Shown one piece after another: positions 8,029-13,439 of a stretch of 13,439 nt of DNA (its first letter is position 1; each line of letters begins with the position of its first letter). Position numbers and translations under genes: made by a program. Below the pieces are notes generated by a model. The model was given only the letters and a program-made list of their open reading frames with translations, was not told where the DNA came from and did not search any database. Location of the stretch: positions 1-13,439 of the forward strand of contig CAYPZL010000160.1 in assembly GCA_964415045.1 (NCBI GenBank), in the 5' to 3' direction. The DNA comes from CAYPZL01 sp964415045 (GTDB taxonomy: Bacteria > Planctomycetota > Phycisphaerae > Sedimentisphaerales > Anaerobacaceae).

Positions 8029-8835
8029 TTAGGCCTTCTTACGTGCGACGAACAGGCCCTGGGCGATCTTCCCGGCGTGGGCCAGTTCCTGCATGAAGGT
8101 CATCTCCGCCGCCATCGCCCCCATCATCTCCTGGTCGAAACCGATGATCTTCAACGCGTCGTACGTAAGTTGCATCTTAAGCATATTCAGGTAGAGGTCA
8201 ACATACGGTGCGAATCGGCCGGTGTCTTCGGCCGTGACGACGTCGCAGCCGTTTGCCTCCAGCAACCCGCGATAGCCGGCGAGGTCCTGCACGTTGGGAA
8301 ACTTCATGAAACGCAGGAAACGCTCGGCCTCCTCGTCCGTAAGGCCGGCTTCGCCTTCGATCCAGTCGGTAAAGGCGATGGTCTCTCCGGGCTTGACCAG
8401 GCCAGCGGCCTCACTGATGAGCTTGTCCTTGTCCACCACGTAACACCAGGCGTCTTCTCCCCAGACGAAATCCGCATGGCCGTTCTCCAGCCCACTGTCG
8501 CACACGTCGGCGAGCGTGAATTCGATCTTCTCGCCCAGTCCCTCGGCTGCGCACCGGGTGCGGCCCTGCTCGACCACCTTCTCGGTGGCGTCGACGCCGC
8601 GCATTCGAGCGACGTTGCAAAAACGTACCAGGAAACGCATCCCCGCGCCGTTGCAGCAGCACAGATCGACGCCCGTGCTGCCGGCCTGGACGCCGGCTTT
8701 CTCGGCCAGGTCCATCGACGAAGCGAAGCCCCCGATGTGAATCTGCTCGCCCATGATCAGCTCCCAGAGCTCGCCTTCGGGCCCGCTGTAGACACCTTGC
8801 ACGTCTTTGAGACCGACGTTGGCAGTGCTTTTCAT
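8029..8835 (-). CDS. Class I SAM-dependent methyltransferase with a Cys-rich motif I
   Basis: A 268-aa methyltransferase. The N-terminus (GELWELIMGEQIHIGG, 21-36) resembles the segment before the SAM domain in sarcosine/dimethylglycine and related small-molecule methyltransferases. Motif I reads VDLCCCNGAG (56-65), where most enzymes have DxGxGxG: three adjacent cysteines replace part of the glycine loop. GVDATEKVVEQGR (80-92) is motif II and ADVCDSGLENGHADFVWGEDAW (110-130) covers motifs III/IV; KPGETIAFTDW follows as the core strand. AAGGAGAACGTC precedes the ATG. It is 10 bp from the DUF3034-like gene and 27 bp from the double-cubane gene, so clearly part of the operon. It may demethylate or methylate a thiol, selenol or amine intermediate; the acceptor cannot be deduced from sequence. 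Confidence 0.88.
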   Translation of the reverse strand: MKSTANVGLKDVQGVYSGPEGELWELIMGEQIHIGGFASSMDLAEKAGVQAGSTGVDLCCCNGAGMRFLVRFCNVARMRGVDATEKVVEQGRTRCAAEGLGEKIEFTLADVCDSGLENGHADFVWGEDAWCYVVDKDKLISEAAGLVKPGETIAFTDWIEGEAGLTDEEAERFLRFMKFPNVQDLAGYRGLLEANGCDVVTAEDTGRFAPYVDLYLNMLKMQLTYDALKIIGFDQEMMGAMAAEMTFMQELAHAGKIAQGLFVARKKA

Positions 8836-8845
8836 GACGTTCTCC

Positions 8846-9772
8846 TTAAAACTCGTATTTCACTTGAACGGCCCACACGTTGTCCTCGCGGTGGTTCAGG
8901 ATGTTGCCGAAATTGGCGTAGCCACCGGCCACCGTGACGTGATCGTCAAAGATGTACGCCAGGCAGACGTCCCACCAGTCGTTCTCGGCCTTGACCAGAT
9001 GCTTGCCGGCGACCGTGCATTGGTGGATCAGGTCGGACTTCTGCCGGTACTCGCCGGCCAGGAGCAGCTTGTCGGTCAGAAAATAGATGAAGCTCCCTTC
9101 AAACGTCGTGCGCCGCTCGCCGGCGAATCCGAGCAGGCCCGTGTGGATTCCATCGCCGTTACGCAAGCCGGCCGAGAGGATGAGCGGTTTGGGCAGCCCC
9201 TTGGCGATCGTCTTGGTGGCCACGGCGGTACATTCCACGCCCGAATCATGGTCGGCCCCCAACTGGTCGCAGGTTCCGCCGAGCTGGCTGTTGATGTCAC
9301 TGAGATTGTCGTGACACTTGAAATGCCCGCCGAACGTCACGGCGGGCATCCAGGGGCAATCGAACTGGCCTTCTTCGATCACCATCAACCGCGCGTTGAA
9401 GTTGTGCAGAATCGCTTGGTTGTCGACGTGAAATCCCGTGGCGGTCTTCACGTCGTCGGGCCAGTCGCCCAGGCCGATGCGCTCGAGCGCGTAGCCCAGC
9501 TCGACTTTGCCCCAAAGGTTCTCCGTCATGGCGAACCCTTCGAAGTCCTTCTCGCCGAGGGCGGCAAAGGTCCCGGAGACGCTGGGCAGACCGACGACCT
9601 CGCCTTCCTCGGGCGGGTTGGCCAGATAGGCGGTGCTCGTGATGAACACCCCGCTGTTGCCTTCGATCTGATGCGTCGGCAACGGGGGCCCGGCCCAGGC
9701 CGGCCGTTCCAGCGCTACGACCCACACGAAGAATGCACAGCACAGCAGCTCTACACAAGTCTTCGTCTTCAT
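8846..9772 (-). CDS. DUF3034-like outer-membrane beta-barrel protein
   Basis: A 308-aa exported protein. The signal peptide runs to about residue 27 (hydrophobic core, then AWA before GPPLPTHQIEGNSG). The mature N-terminus, including GVFITSTAYLANPP, GLPSVSGTF and TENLWGKVELGYA, matches what I recall of the DUF3034 family of predicted outer-membrane proteins. Amphipathic strands continue to the C-terminal aromatic ending QVKYEF, the usual barrel-insertion signal. Unusually for an outer-membrane protein, the mature chain has about six cysteines (in FDCPW, FKCHD, GTCDQ, VECTA, HQCTV and DVCLAY). AAAGGAGAG precedes the start. Its place between the transporter and the enzymes suggests a channel for the operon's substrate. 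The family name is from memory (moderate certainty); the barrel assignment is more certain. Confidence 0.82.
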   Translation of the reverse strand: MKTKTCVELLCCAFFVWVVALERPAWAGPPLPTHQIEGNSGVFITSTAYLANPPEEGEVVGLPSVSGTFAALGEKDFEGFAMTENLWGKVELGYALERIGLGDWPDDVKTATGFHVDNQAILHNFNARLMVIEEGQFDCPWMPAVTFGGHFKCHDNLSDINSQLGGTCDQLGADHDSGVECTAVATKTIAKGLPKPLILSAGLRNGDGIHTGLLGFAGERRTTFEGSFIYFLTDKLLLAGEYRQKSDLIHQCTVAGKHLVKAENDWWDVCLAYIFDDHVTVAGGYANFGNILNHREDNVWAVQVKYEF

Positions 9773-9874
9773 GGCAACTCTCCTTTCACCAACAAATCCT
9801 ATAGAAATACTATACTTGGCATTTCCTCACTCTCTCTGCGGTGGAAGAACTCTGTCGAAATTGCCCCGTCGGCC
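9773..9874 (-). promoter_or_regulatory. Intergenic spacer with AT-rich inverted repeat; possible internal promoter or operator
   Basis: This 102-bp gap is one of the longest inside the operon. On the minus strand it holds TATAG-TATTT-CTATA (around 9800-9814), a 5-bp inverted repeat that also contains a TATAGT -10-like box, in an AT-rich patch upstream of the ribosome site of the DUF3034-like gene. No good -35 box is seen at the proper distance. It could be an internal promoter, an operator or an RNA processing site; evidence is weak. Confidence 0.2.
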
Positions 9875-10288
9875 TTATCCGGACACGGAAACGATCCGTT
9901 TGCCGGCGTTTTCGCTGCGGGAGGCGTCGTAGACTTCGGTGATTTTGATCGTCACCACGCCCTTGAAGTTCTTGTCGGGTTTCTTCTTGTGCAGGTTGTC
10001 ATTGGCCAGGTCGTAGGCCGGCCCTGACGTTTCATATCGAGCGCTGCCCTTGAGCTTGTAGGAATGCCCCGATTGCTTGTCCCACGCGCACAGCGAAACC
10101 TGCTCGTTCTCCTCCACGTTCTTGCGAGTGGCTTTCATGAACAGGTCGCCGATAACGACTTCATCTTCGCTGAGCCACCAGTATTGCAGCATGTAGACCA
10201 CGTTGGGAATCGCCTCCCGCGAACAGGTGGCCAGGGCGATAATCGTCGGTTGTTGCAGCATGGTTTTGACTTCTTCCGGAATGACCAT
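9875..10288 (-). CDS. Pyridoxamine 5'-phosphate oxidase-like (FMN split-barrel) protein
   Basis: A 137-aa protein of the PNPOx-like flavin-binding split-barrel superfamily. It starts with MVIPEEVKTMLQQPTIIALATCS, the typical helix and first strand; IPNVVYMLQYWWLSEDEVVIGD is the next hairpin, and LFMKATRKNVEENEQVSLCAWD (49-70) is the characteristic F-x-K-T-x-x-N-x-x-x-N flavin-phosphate segment and following strand. The start at 10288 was chosen because AAGGAG lies nine bases upstream; the frame extends further up to 10354 without such a site. Members bind FMN, F420 or heme, so the cofactor is uncertain. Placed between the ATPase and the outer-membrane gene, it may be a small flavin reductase for the pathway. 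True vitamin B6 biosynthesis is unlikely given the short length. Confidence 0.87.
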   Translation of the reverse strand: MVIPEEVKTMLQQPTIIALATCSREAIPNVVYMLQYWWLSEDEVVIGDLFMKATRKNVEENEQVSLCAWDKQSGHSYKLKGSARYETSGPAYDLANDNLHKKKPDKNFKGVVTIKITEVYDASRSENAGKRIVSVSG

Positions 10289-10322
10289 TCGTTTCTTCTC
10301 CTTGAACCTCGTTGTATATATT

Positions 10323-10364
10323 GGCGCCGGGGGGGAGACGTCCAACCGTTTCACGCCCGGCGCC
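10323..10364 (-). promoter_or_regulatory. Intercistronic stem-loop between ATPase and flavin-protein genes
   Basis: In the 84-bp gap the minus strand reads GGCGCCGGG (10356-10364) and, 24 nt later, CCCGGCGCC (10323-10331): a perfect 9-bp GC-only inverted repeat. An AT-rich AATATATAC follows at once rather than a T-run, so a classical intrinsic terminator is not supported. It may stabilise mRNA ends, attenuate read-through or set different expression of transporter and enzyme genes. Confidence 0.45.
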
Positions 10365-10372
10365 TACTGCTT

Positions 10373-11164
10373 TCATTCATCCGTCTCTTGTGACAGCGAC
10401 TGACGAATCTTGATGAACATGTGTGTAAATTCCGTGCTCGTTTTGTCCCTGGGGTGGGGCAGGTTGACCTCGAACCGCCGTCGGATGCGTCCCGGTCGTC
10501 CGCTGAGAACGACCACCTGGCTGCCCAGGACCAGCGCCTCGTCGATGTTGTGCGTGACGAAGAGAACCGTCATGCGTTCGTGCCTCCAGAGCTCGATGAG
10601 CATCCGTTGCAGCTCCATTCGGGTGGCGTCGTCCACGGCCCCGAACGGCTCGTCCATGAGCAGCAGCTTCGGTTGGATGGCCAGGGCCTGGGCGATGGCG
10701 GCCCGCTGTCTCATGCCACCGGAGAGTTCGTGCGGATACGCCTTCTCGAAGCCCGCCAGGCCCACGCGCGCGAGCAGCTCGGCCGCGGCCGCCCGCCTCC
10801 GTCGTCGCGGCAGGCCGCGCATTTGCAGGCCGAAACTGACGTTGGCGGACGTCGTGCGCCAGGGGAAAAGCGTGTAATGCTGAAACACGTACGCGATGTC
10901 CCGGCCGAGATGAACGCCGTCGCCAAGGCGAAGGGTACCGGCGTCCGGCTTCTCGATGCCGGCCACGAGGTTCAACAGGGTGGTCTTGCCGCCGCCGGTG
11001 GCGCCCAGCAGCGTGACGAACTGGCCTTGCGCAACCGTCAGGTTCGCATCCTCCAGCGCGCGAACCGCAGTCCCTGAATCCGAGTGGAACGTCTTGCCGA
11101 CGCGGCGCAGCTCCACCAGGGCCGGTTTTGCCGAATCCGTTTTGGGCGGCACGAGGTTTGCCAT
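10373..11164 (-). CDS. ABC transporter ATP-binding protein, NitT/TauT type
   Basis: A 263-aa ATPase of the nitrate/sulfonate/bicarbonate (NitT/TauT, SsuB/TauB) class that powers uptake from the inner face of the membrane. It shows Walker A GATGGGKTT (54-62), the Q-loop at Gln95 in YVFQHYTLFPW, signature LSGGMRQR (147-154), Walker B LLLMDEP (167-173) with D-loop, and the H-loop His205 in FVTHN. Walker A has Thr-Gly-Gly where Ser-Gly-Ser/Cys is common, still a valid P-loop. It follows the permease by 4 bp, with AAGGAAG as ribosome site inside the permease end. The ligand is set by the binding protein, not by this subunit. Confidence 0.95.
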   Translation of the reverse strand: MANLVPPKTDSAKPALVELRRVGKTFHSDSGTAVRALEDANLTVAQGQFVTLLGATGGGKTTLLNLVAGIEKPDAGTLRLGDGVHLGRDIAYVFQHYTLFPWRTTSANVSFGLQMRGLPRRRRRAAAAELLARVGLAGFEKAYPHELSGGMRQRAAIAQALAIQPKLLLMDEPFGAVDDATRMELQRMLIELWRHERMTVLFVTHNIDEALVLGSQVVVLSGRPGRIRRRFEVNLPHPRDKTSTEFTHMFIKIRQSLSQETDE

Positions 11165-11168
11165 GTCG

Positions 11169-12008
11169 TTATACTTCCTTTCCCTTCCAGCTCACGAATC
11201 GTTGCATGATCGCGCGCATCAGAAAATTGAGCAGGGCGCCGATCGCGCCGATGATGAACATGGCGGCCATGACGATGTCCATCGCGGAGTTGTCGGAGGC
11301 GTAGATCAAGAGGTAGCCAATGCCGCTGTCGCTTCCGGTCATCATCTCGGCGGCGATGATGACGAACCAGCACAGGCCCAGACCCTGGCGCAGGCCGGTC
11401 AGGATCATGGGCATGGCCGCCGGCAGGTACACGTGGAAAAAGACCTGGCGGCGGGATGCCCCGAGCGTGCGGGCCAGCAGGACGTAGTTCCGCCGCACGC
11501 CGGTGACACCGTCGAGCGTGTTGGTCAGGACCGGAAACAGGCCGCCGACGAAAATCACGAAGATCATGCCGAGCTGGACCTGATCGAGGACGCCGTGCGT
11601 GTAGCGCACGCCGAAGAGTTGAGGCAGCGTCTTCAGCTTGAACACGGCGATCGCAAAAGGCAACCATGCGATGGGGCACAGCGGGCGCAGGACCTCGACG
11701 ATCGGTTCGAGCGTGTGCCGGAAGATGCGCGCCGAACCCATCAGGATGCCCAGCGTGGTGCCGACCGCCGCCGCCAGGACAAAGCCCAACAGCACGCGCA
11801 GCAGGCTGATAGCGGTGTTGCTCAGCAGGGAGCCCAAGGCGTAGTGGTCGCGCAGCGGATGGACCAACTGATCGAGCACGTGTGTCACCGGCGGAAAGAT
11901 CCACGGCTGGTTGACCCGAACCGCGGCGATTTGCCAGAGAACCAGCAGCGTCGCGGGCGCGACGATCCATCCCAGGGCGGTCGCCCCGGGTCTCTGCCTA
12001 ATTGGCAT
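11169..12008 (-). CDS. ABC transporter permease, NitT/TauT type
   Basis: A 279-aa inner-membrane permease with about six hydrophobic segments. The EAA coupling motif, which contacts the ATPase, is recognisable at 179-211 (ARTLGASRRQVFFHVYLP, then LTGLRQGLG). The preceding loop, after PIAWLPFAIAVF, carries an extra stretch of about 20 residues (KLKTLPQLFGVRYTHGVLDQ) that typical SsuC/TauC proteins lack at this point. The start at 12008 overlaps the end of the binding-protein gene by 11 bp, indicating coupled translation; a longer reading to 12089 would be antisense-like Arg/Thr-rich sequence. The ribosome site is weak, as common in overlapping genes. Confidence 0.94.
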   Translation of the reverse strand: MPIRQRPGATALGWIVAPATLLVLWQIAAVRVNQPWIFPPVTHVLDQLVHPLRDHYALGSLLSNTAISLLRVLLGFVLAAAVGTTLGILMGSARIFRHTLEPIVEVLRPLCPIAWLPFAIAVFKLKTLPQLFGVRYTHGVLDQVQLGMIFVIFVGGLFPVLTNTLDGVTGVRRNYVLLARTLGASRRQVFFHVYLPAAMPMILTGLRQGLGLCWFVIIAAEMMTGSDSGIGYLLIYASDNSAMDIVMAAMFIIGAIGALLNFLMRAIMQRFVSWKGKEV

Positions 12009-13155
12009 TCGTTCGTTGAGCAAGTTTGTTCCTCGCCTGGTCCAGCAATGAGAAGTCGTACGCGACCTGCGGTACGTTTTGGACGTCAATGTCTTTCAGT
12101 TTTCCCCGGAAGACCTGCAAGCCGTTCATGGCCTCGACCCATTGTGACATCGTTTCCAGCCACAACGGCGACGCTTCCATTGAATAGCCGCTGGTGGGGA
12201 TGCTCATTCTCTCGGCCGCTTCGCTGGTTCCGATCCACCGGACGGCCGAGGCTACCGCCTTGTCCATATCACTGTTGATCGTCTCGTTGGCCTGCAGGAA
12301 CAGGACGAGCAGATCGGCGATGGCATTGCCCTTTGCGGCCAGGGCCTTCTCGCTGGCGGCGATGCAGCAGCAGGGATGGTTGCGGAACGTTCCGGGCGGC
12401 AGGTCTTCGAGGTCGCAGATGATCCGGCCCATCTTCTTCTCGACGGCGATGGCGGGGAAGGGATTGTTGCCGGCGTAGCCGTCGATCAGCCCGCCCGAGA
12501 GGGCGACGTTGAGCTTGCCGCCGCCTTTGACGTTGACCATGTGGACCTGAATGTCGGCGCGGGACGGATCGCCGCCGAAGGGGATGCCCTCGTGTCGCAG
12601 GGCTTCCTCGAAGATCACCTTCGCGCAGGCGACGGGACTCTTGTAGCCGATGCGCAGGGGCTTCTCGGCGGCCCTGGCCAGTGCGACGAATTCTTCCCAG
12701 GTCTGCGCCTCGAAGTCGGGCCTGACCACGAACATGTCCCCTTTGTAGTGCAGCGGGGCGATGAGCTTCACGGGCGCGCCGCTGTCGACCGAGGCCAGCA
12801 CGGGCGCGACGCCGCCAAAACCGACCTCGATCACATCCTGGGCCAGCGCGGTGGGCATCTTCGAGCCGCCGCCGACCTTAACGATCTCAACGTCGGCGAC
12901 CTTCGTCGCGTTGTCGTACAACTCGTAGAGTTCCTGGTCTTTGACCATCTTGAGGTTGATGCCGGTCGCCTGGTTGTAGTCGGAGGCGTTGTCGGCCGCG
13001 ACGAACAGGGCGATATGATGGTCGTGACCGACGTGGCCGAGACGCAGCGTAACCGGCGTCGCGGACTCAACCGACTCTTGCTCCTTCTGTTTGCATCCGG
13101 GCAACAGCACCGCACAGAGCAGGGCGGCCGCCAGCACGAAACGAAGCGTTTTCAT
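11998..13155 (-). CDS. NitT/TauT-like lipoprotein solute-binding protein
   Basis: A 385-aa binding protein that would deliver the substrate to the permease/ATPase pair. The signal is a lipoprotein type: hydrophobic MKTLRFVLAAALLCAVLLPGC with lipobox LPGC and lipidated Cys21. The fold is the NMT1/SsuA-like type: LRLGHVGHDHHIALFVA (38-53), VEVGFGG-like IEVGFGGVAP (109-118), RIGYKSPVACAKVIFEEAL (168-186) and GGLIDGYAGNNPF (221-233). Odd points are a His cluster near the predicted pocket (H41, H44, H46, H47) and three adjacent cysteines (262-264) in NHPCCCIAAS. The start at 13155 is preceded by AGAAAGGAT; an extension to 13200 lacks a signal peptide and was rejected. The ligand is unknown. Confidence 0.94.
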   Translation of the reverse strand: MKTLRFVLAAALLCAVLLPGCKQKEQESVESATPVTLRLGHVGHDHHIALFVAADNASDYNQATGINLKMVKDQELYELYDNATKVADVEIVKVGGGSKMPTALAQDVIEVGFGGVAPVLASVDSGAPVKLIAPLHYKGDMFVVRPDFEAQTWEEFVALARAAEKPLRIGYKSPVACAKVIFEEALRHEGIPFGGDPSRADIQVHMVNVKGGGKLNVALSGGLIDGYAGNNPFPAIAVEKKMGRIICDLEDLPPGTFRNHPCCCIAASEKALAAKGNAIADLLVLFLQANETINSDMDKAVASAVRWIGTSEAAERMSIPTSGYSMEASPLWLETMSQWVEAMNGLQVFRGKLKDIDVQNVPQVAYDFSLLDQARNKLAQRTNAN

Positions 13156-13213
13156 GACGCAATCCTTTCTCGTTTGCATTGAGGTGTGAGGATGACACAT
13201 GGTTCGCCATGCC

Positions 13214-13439
13214 TTACCACCGGTAGAACAATTTCATGACCACGCCGTGTCGGTCTCTGTCCTTGAACGTAGAGTCGAGATTGACGACCGCGCCGAGCTT
13301 GAACGACCAGCCCGGACGAAATTTCCAGATGAAGCCCGGCACGAGATCGTGACGATGGCCCTTGTCTTCCTTGTCGAAATAGTTGTAATCAAGACCACCG
13401 GCATAGCCGGTGGTATGAGGAAGGCCCCTAAAAGGGGCC
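13214..13439 (-). CDS. C-terminal end of an outer-membrane beta-barrel protein (partial, running into a repeat)
   Basis: The minus-strand frame ending at TAA (13214-13216) encodes about 60 residues of barrel-like sequence: LDYNYFDKEDKGHRHD, VPGFIWKFRPGWSFKLGAVVNL and the terminal GVVMKLFYRW, an aromatic outer-membrane end signal. It continues off the right edge, with no start in the window. From 13394 on, the frame lies over the palindromic repeat and the second hairpin, yielding a low-information peptide (HTTGYAGG). Either the gene truly includes the repeat or the repeat has truncated it. It precedes the binding-protein gene by 58 bp on the same strand, so it could be part of the same operon, as an outer-membrane channel. 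Confidence 0.55.
   Translation of the reverse strand, partial: APFRGLPHTTGYAGGLDYNYFDKEDKGHRHDLVPGFIWKFRPGWSFKLGAVVNLDSTFKDRDRHGVVMKLFYRW
13394..13414. repeat. Palindromic repeat, right copy
   Basis: A perfect 9-bp stem with a 3-nt ATA loop; its 18-nt core is identical to the one at 19-36. It overlaps the reading frame of the partial outer-membrane gene. Together with the hairpin at 13423-13439 it forms a two-hairpin unit like REP/RAYT or IS200-family end structures. Confidence 0.75.
13423..13439. repeat. Second hairpin of the right repeat unit
   Basis: GGCCCCTAAAAGGGGCC is a 7-bp inverted repeat (GGCCCCT/AGGGGCC) with a 3-nt loop, 8 nt beyond the first palindrome and ending at the window edge. 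Paired hairpins with a short spacer are typical of mobile REP-like units. The matching element at the left end is only hinted at by AAGGC before the edge. Confidence 0.65.

Noticed and set aside
6631..8937. 768-aa plus-strand open frame opposite the double-cubane and methyltransferase genes
   Set aside because: It spans antisense to two clearly real genes and their gap; composition is typical of a shadow.
8807..10027. 406-aa plus-strand open frame opposite the DUF3034-like gene
   Set aside because: The minus-strand frame has a signal peptide, a ribosome site and a barrel C-terminus; the plus-strand frame has none.
1..13439. CRISPR array or classical transposon spanning the window
   Set aside because: The palindrome occurs only twice, about 13 kb apart, and there is no transposase, integrase or cas gene in the window.

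Overview
The window is GC-rich and almost fully coding. Nearly every gene lies on the minus strand, so transcription runs from high to low coordinates. The host looks like an anaerobic Gram-negative bacterium: there is a lipoprotein solute-binding protein, an outer-membrane barrel, oxygen-sensitive Fe-S enzymes, many cysteines even in exported proteins, and a Tat-exported formylglycine sulfatase. A Planctomycetota/PVC-type or related sediment lineage would fit, but the sequence alone does not prove it.

In transcription order the main block (about 13155 to 1991) holds: a lipoprotein solute-binding protein, ABC permease and ABC ATPase of the NitT/TauT type; a small flavin-type split-barrel protein; a DUF3034-like outer-membrane protein; a class I methyltransferase; three consecutive proteins of the 2-hydroxyacyl-CoA dehydratase / double-cubane cluster superfamily; their ATP-dependent BadF/HgdC-type activase; and a selenophosphate synthetase (SelD) with a triple-CxC N-terminal extension and an AhpD-like C-terminal domain. 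Several junctions are 4-bp ATGA overlaps or spacers of a few bases, so this is very probably one operon or two abutting ones.

Read together, the genes suggest import of a small molecule across both membranes, followed by methyl transfer and very-low-potential, ATP-driven reduction or elimination, with selenophosphate production coupled at the end. The substrate is unknown. An organoselenium or organosulfur compound is the most economical guess because SelD closes the operon, but this is inference. I recognise no named system with this composition, and it is the main item of interest.

On the left are a Tat-signal sulfatase (117-1649) and, between it and selD, a plus-strand orphan coding fragment (about 1771-1990). 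On the right edge is the C-terminal end of another outer-membrane barrel (13214-13439), whose frame runs into a palindromic repeat. The same 18-nt palindrome sits at both extremes of the window (19-36 and 13396-13413), apparently in outward-facing two-hairpin units resembling REP/RAYT- or IS200-type repeats. No tRNA, rRNA, CRISPR array or intact transposase was seen.
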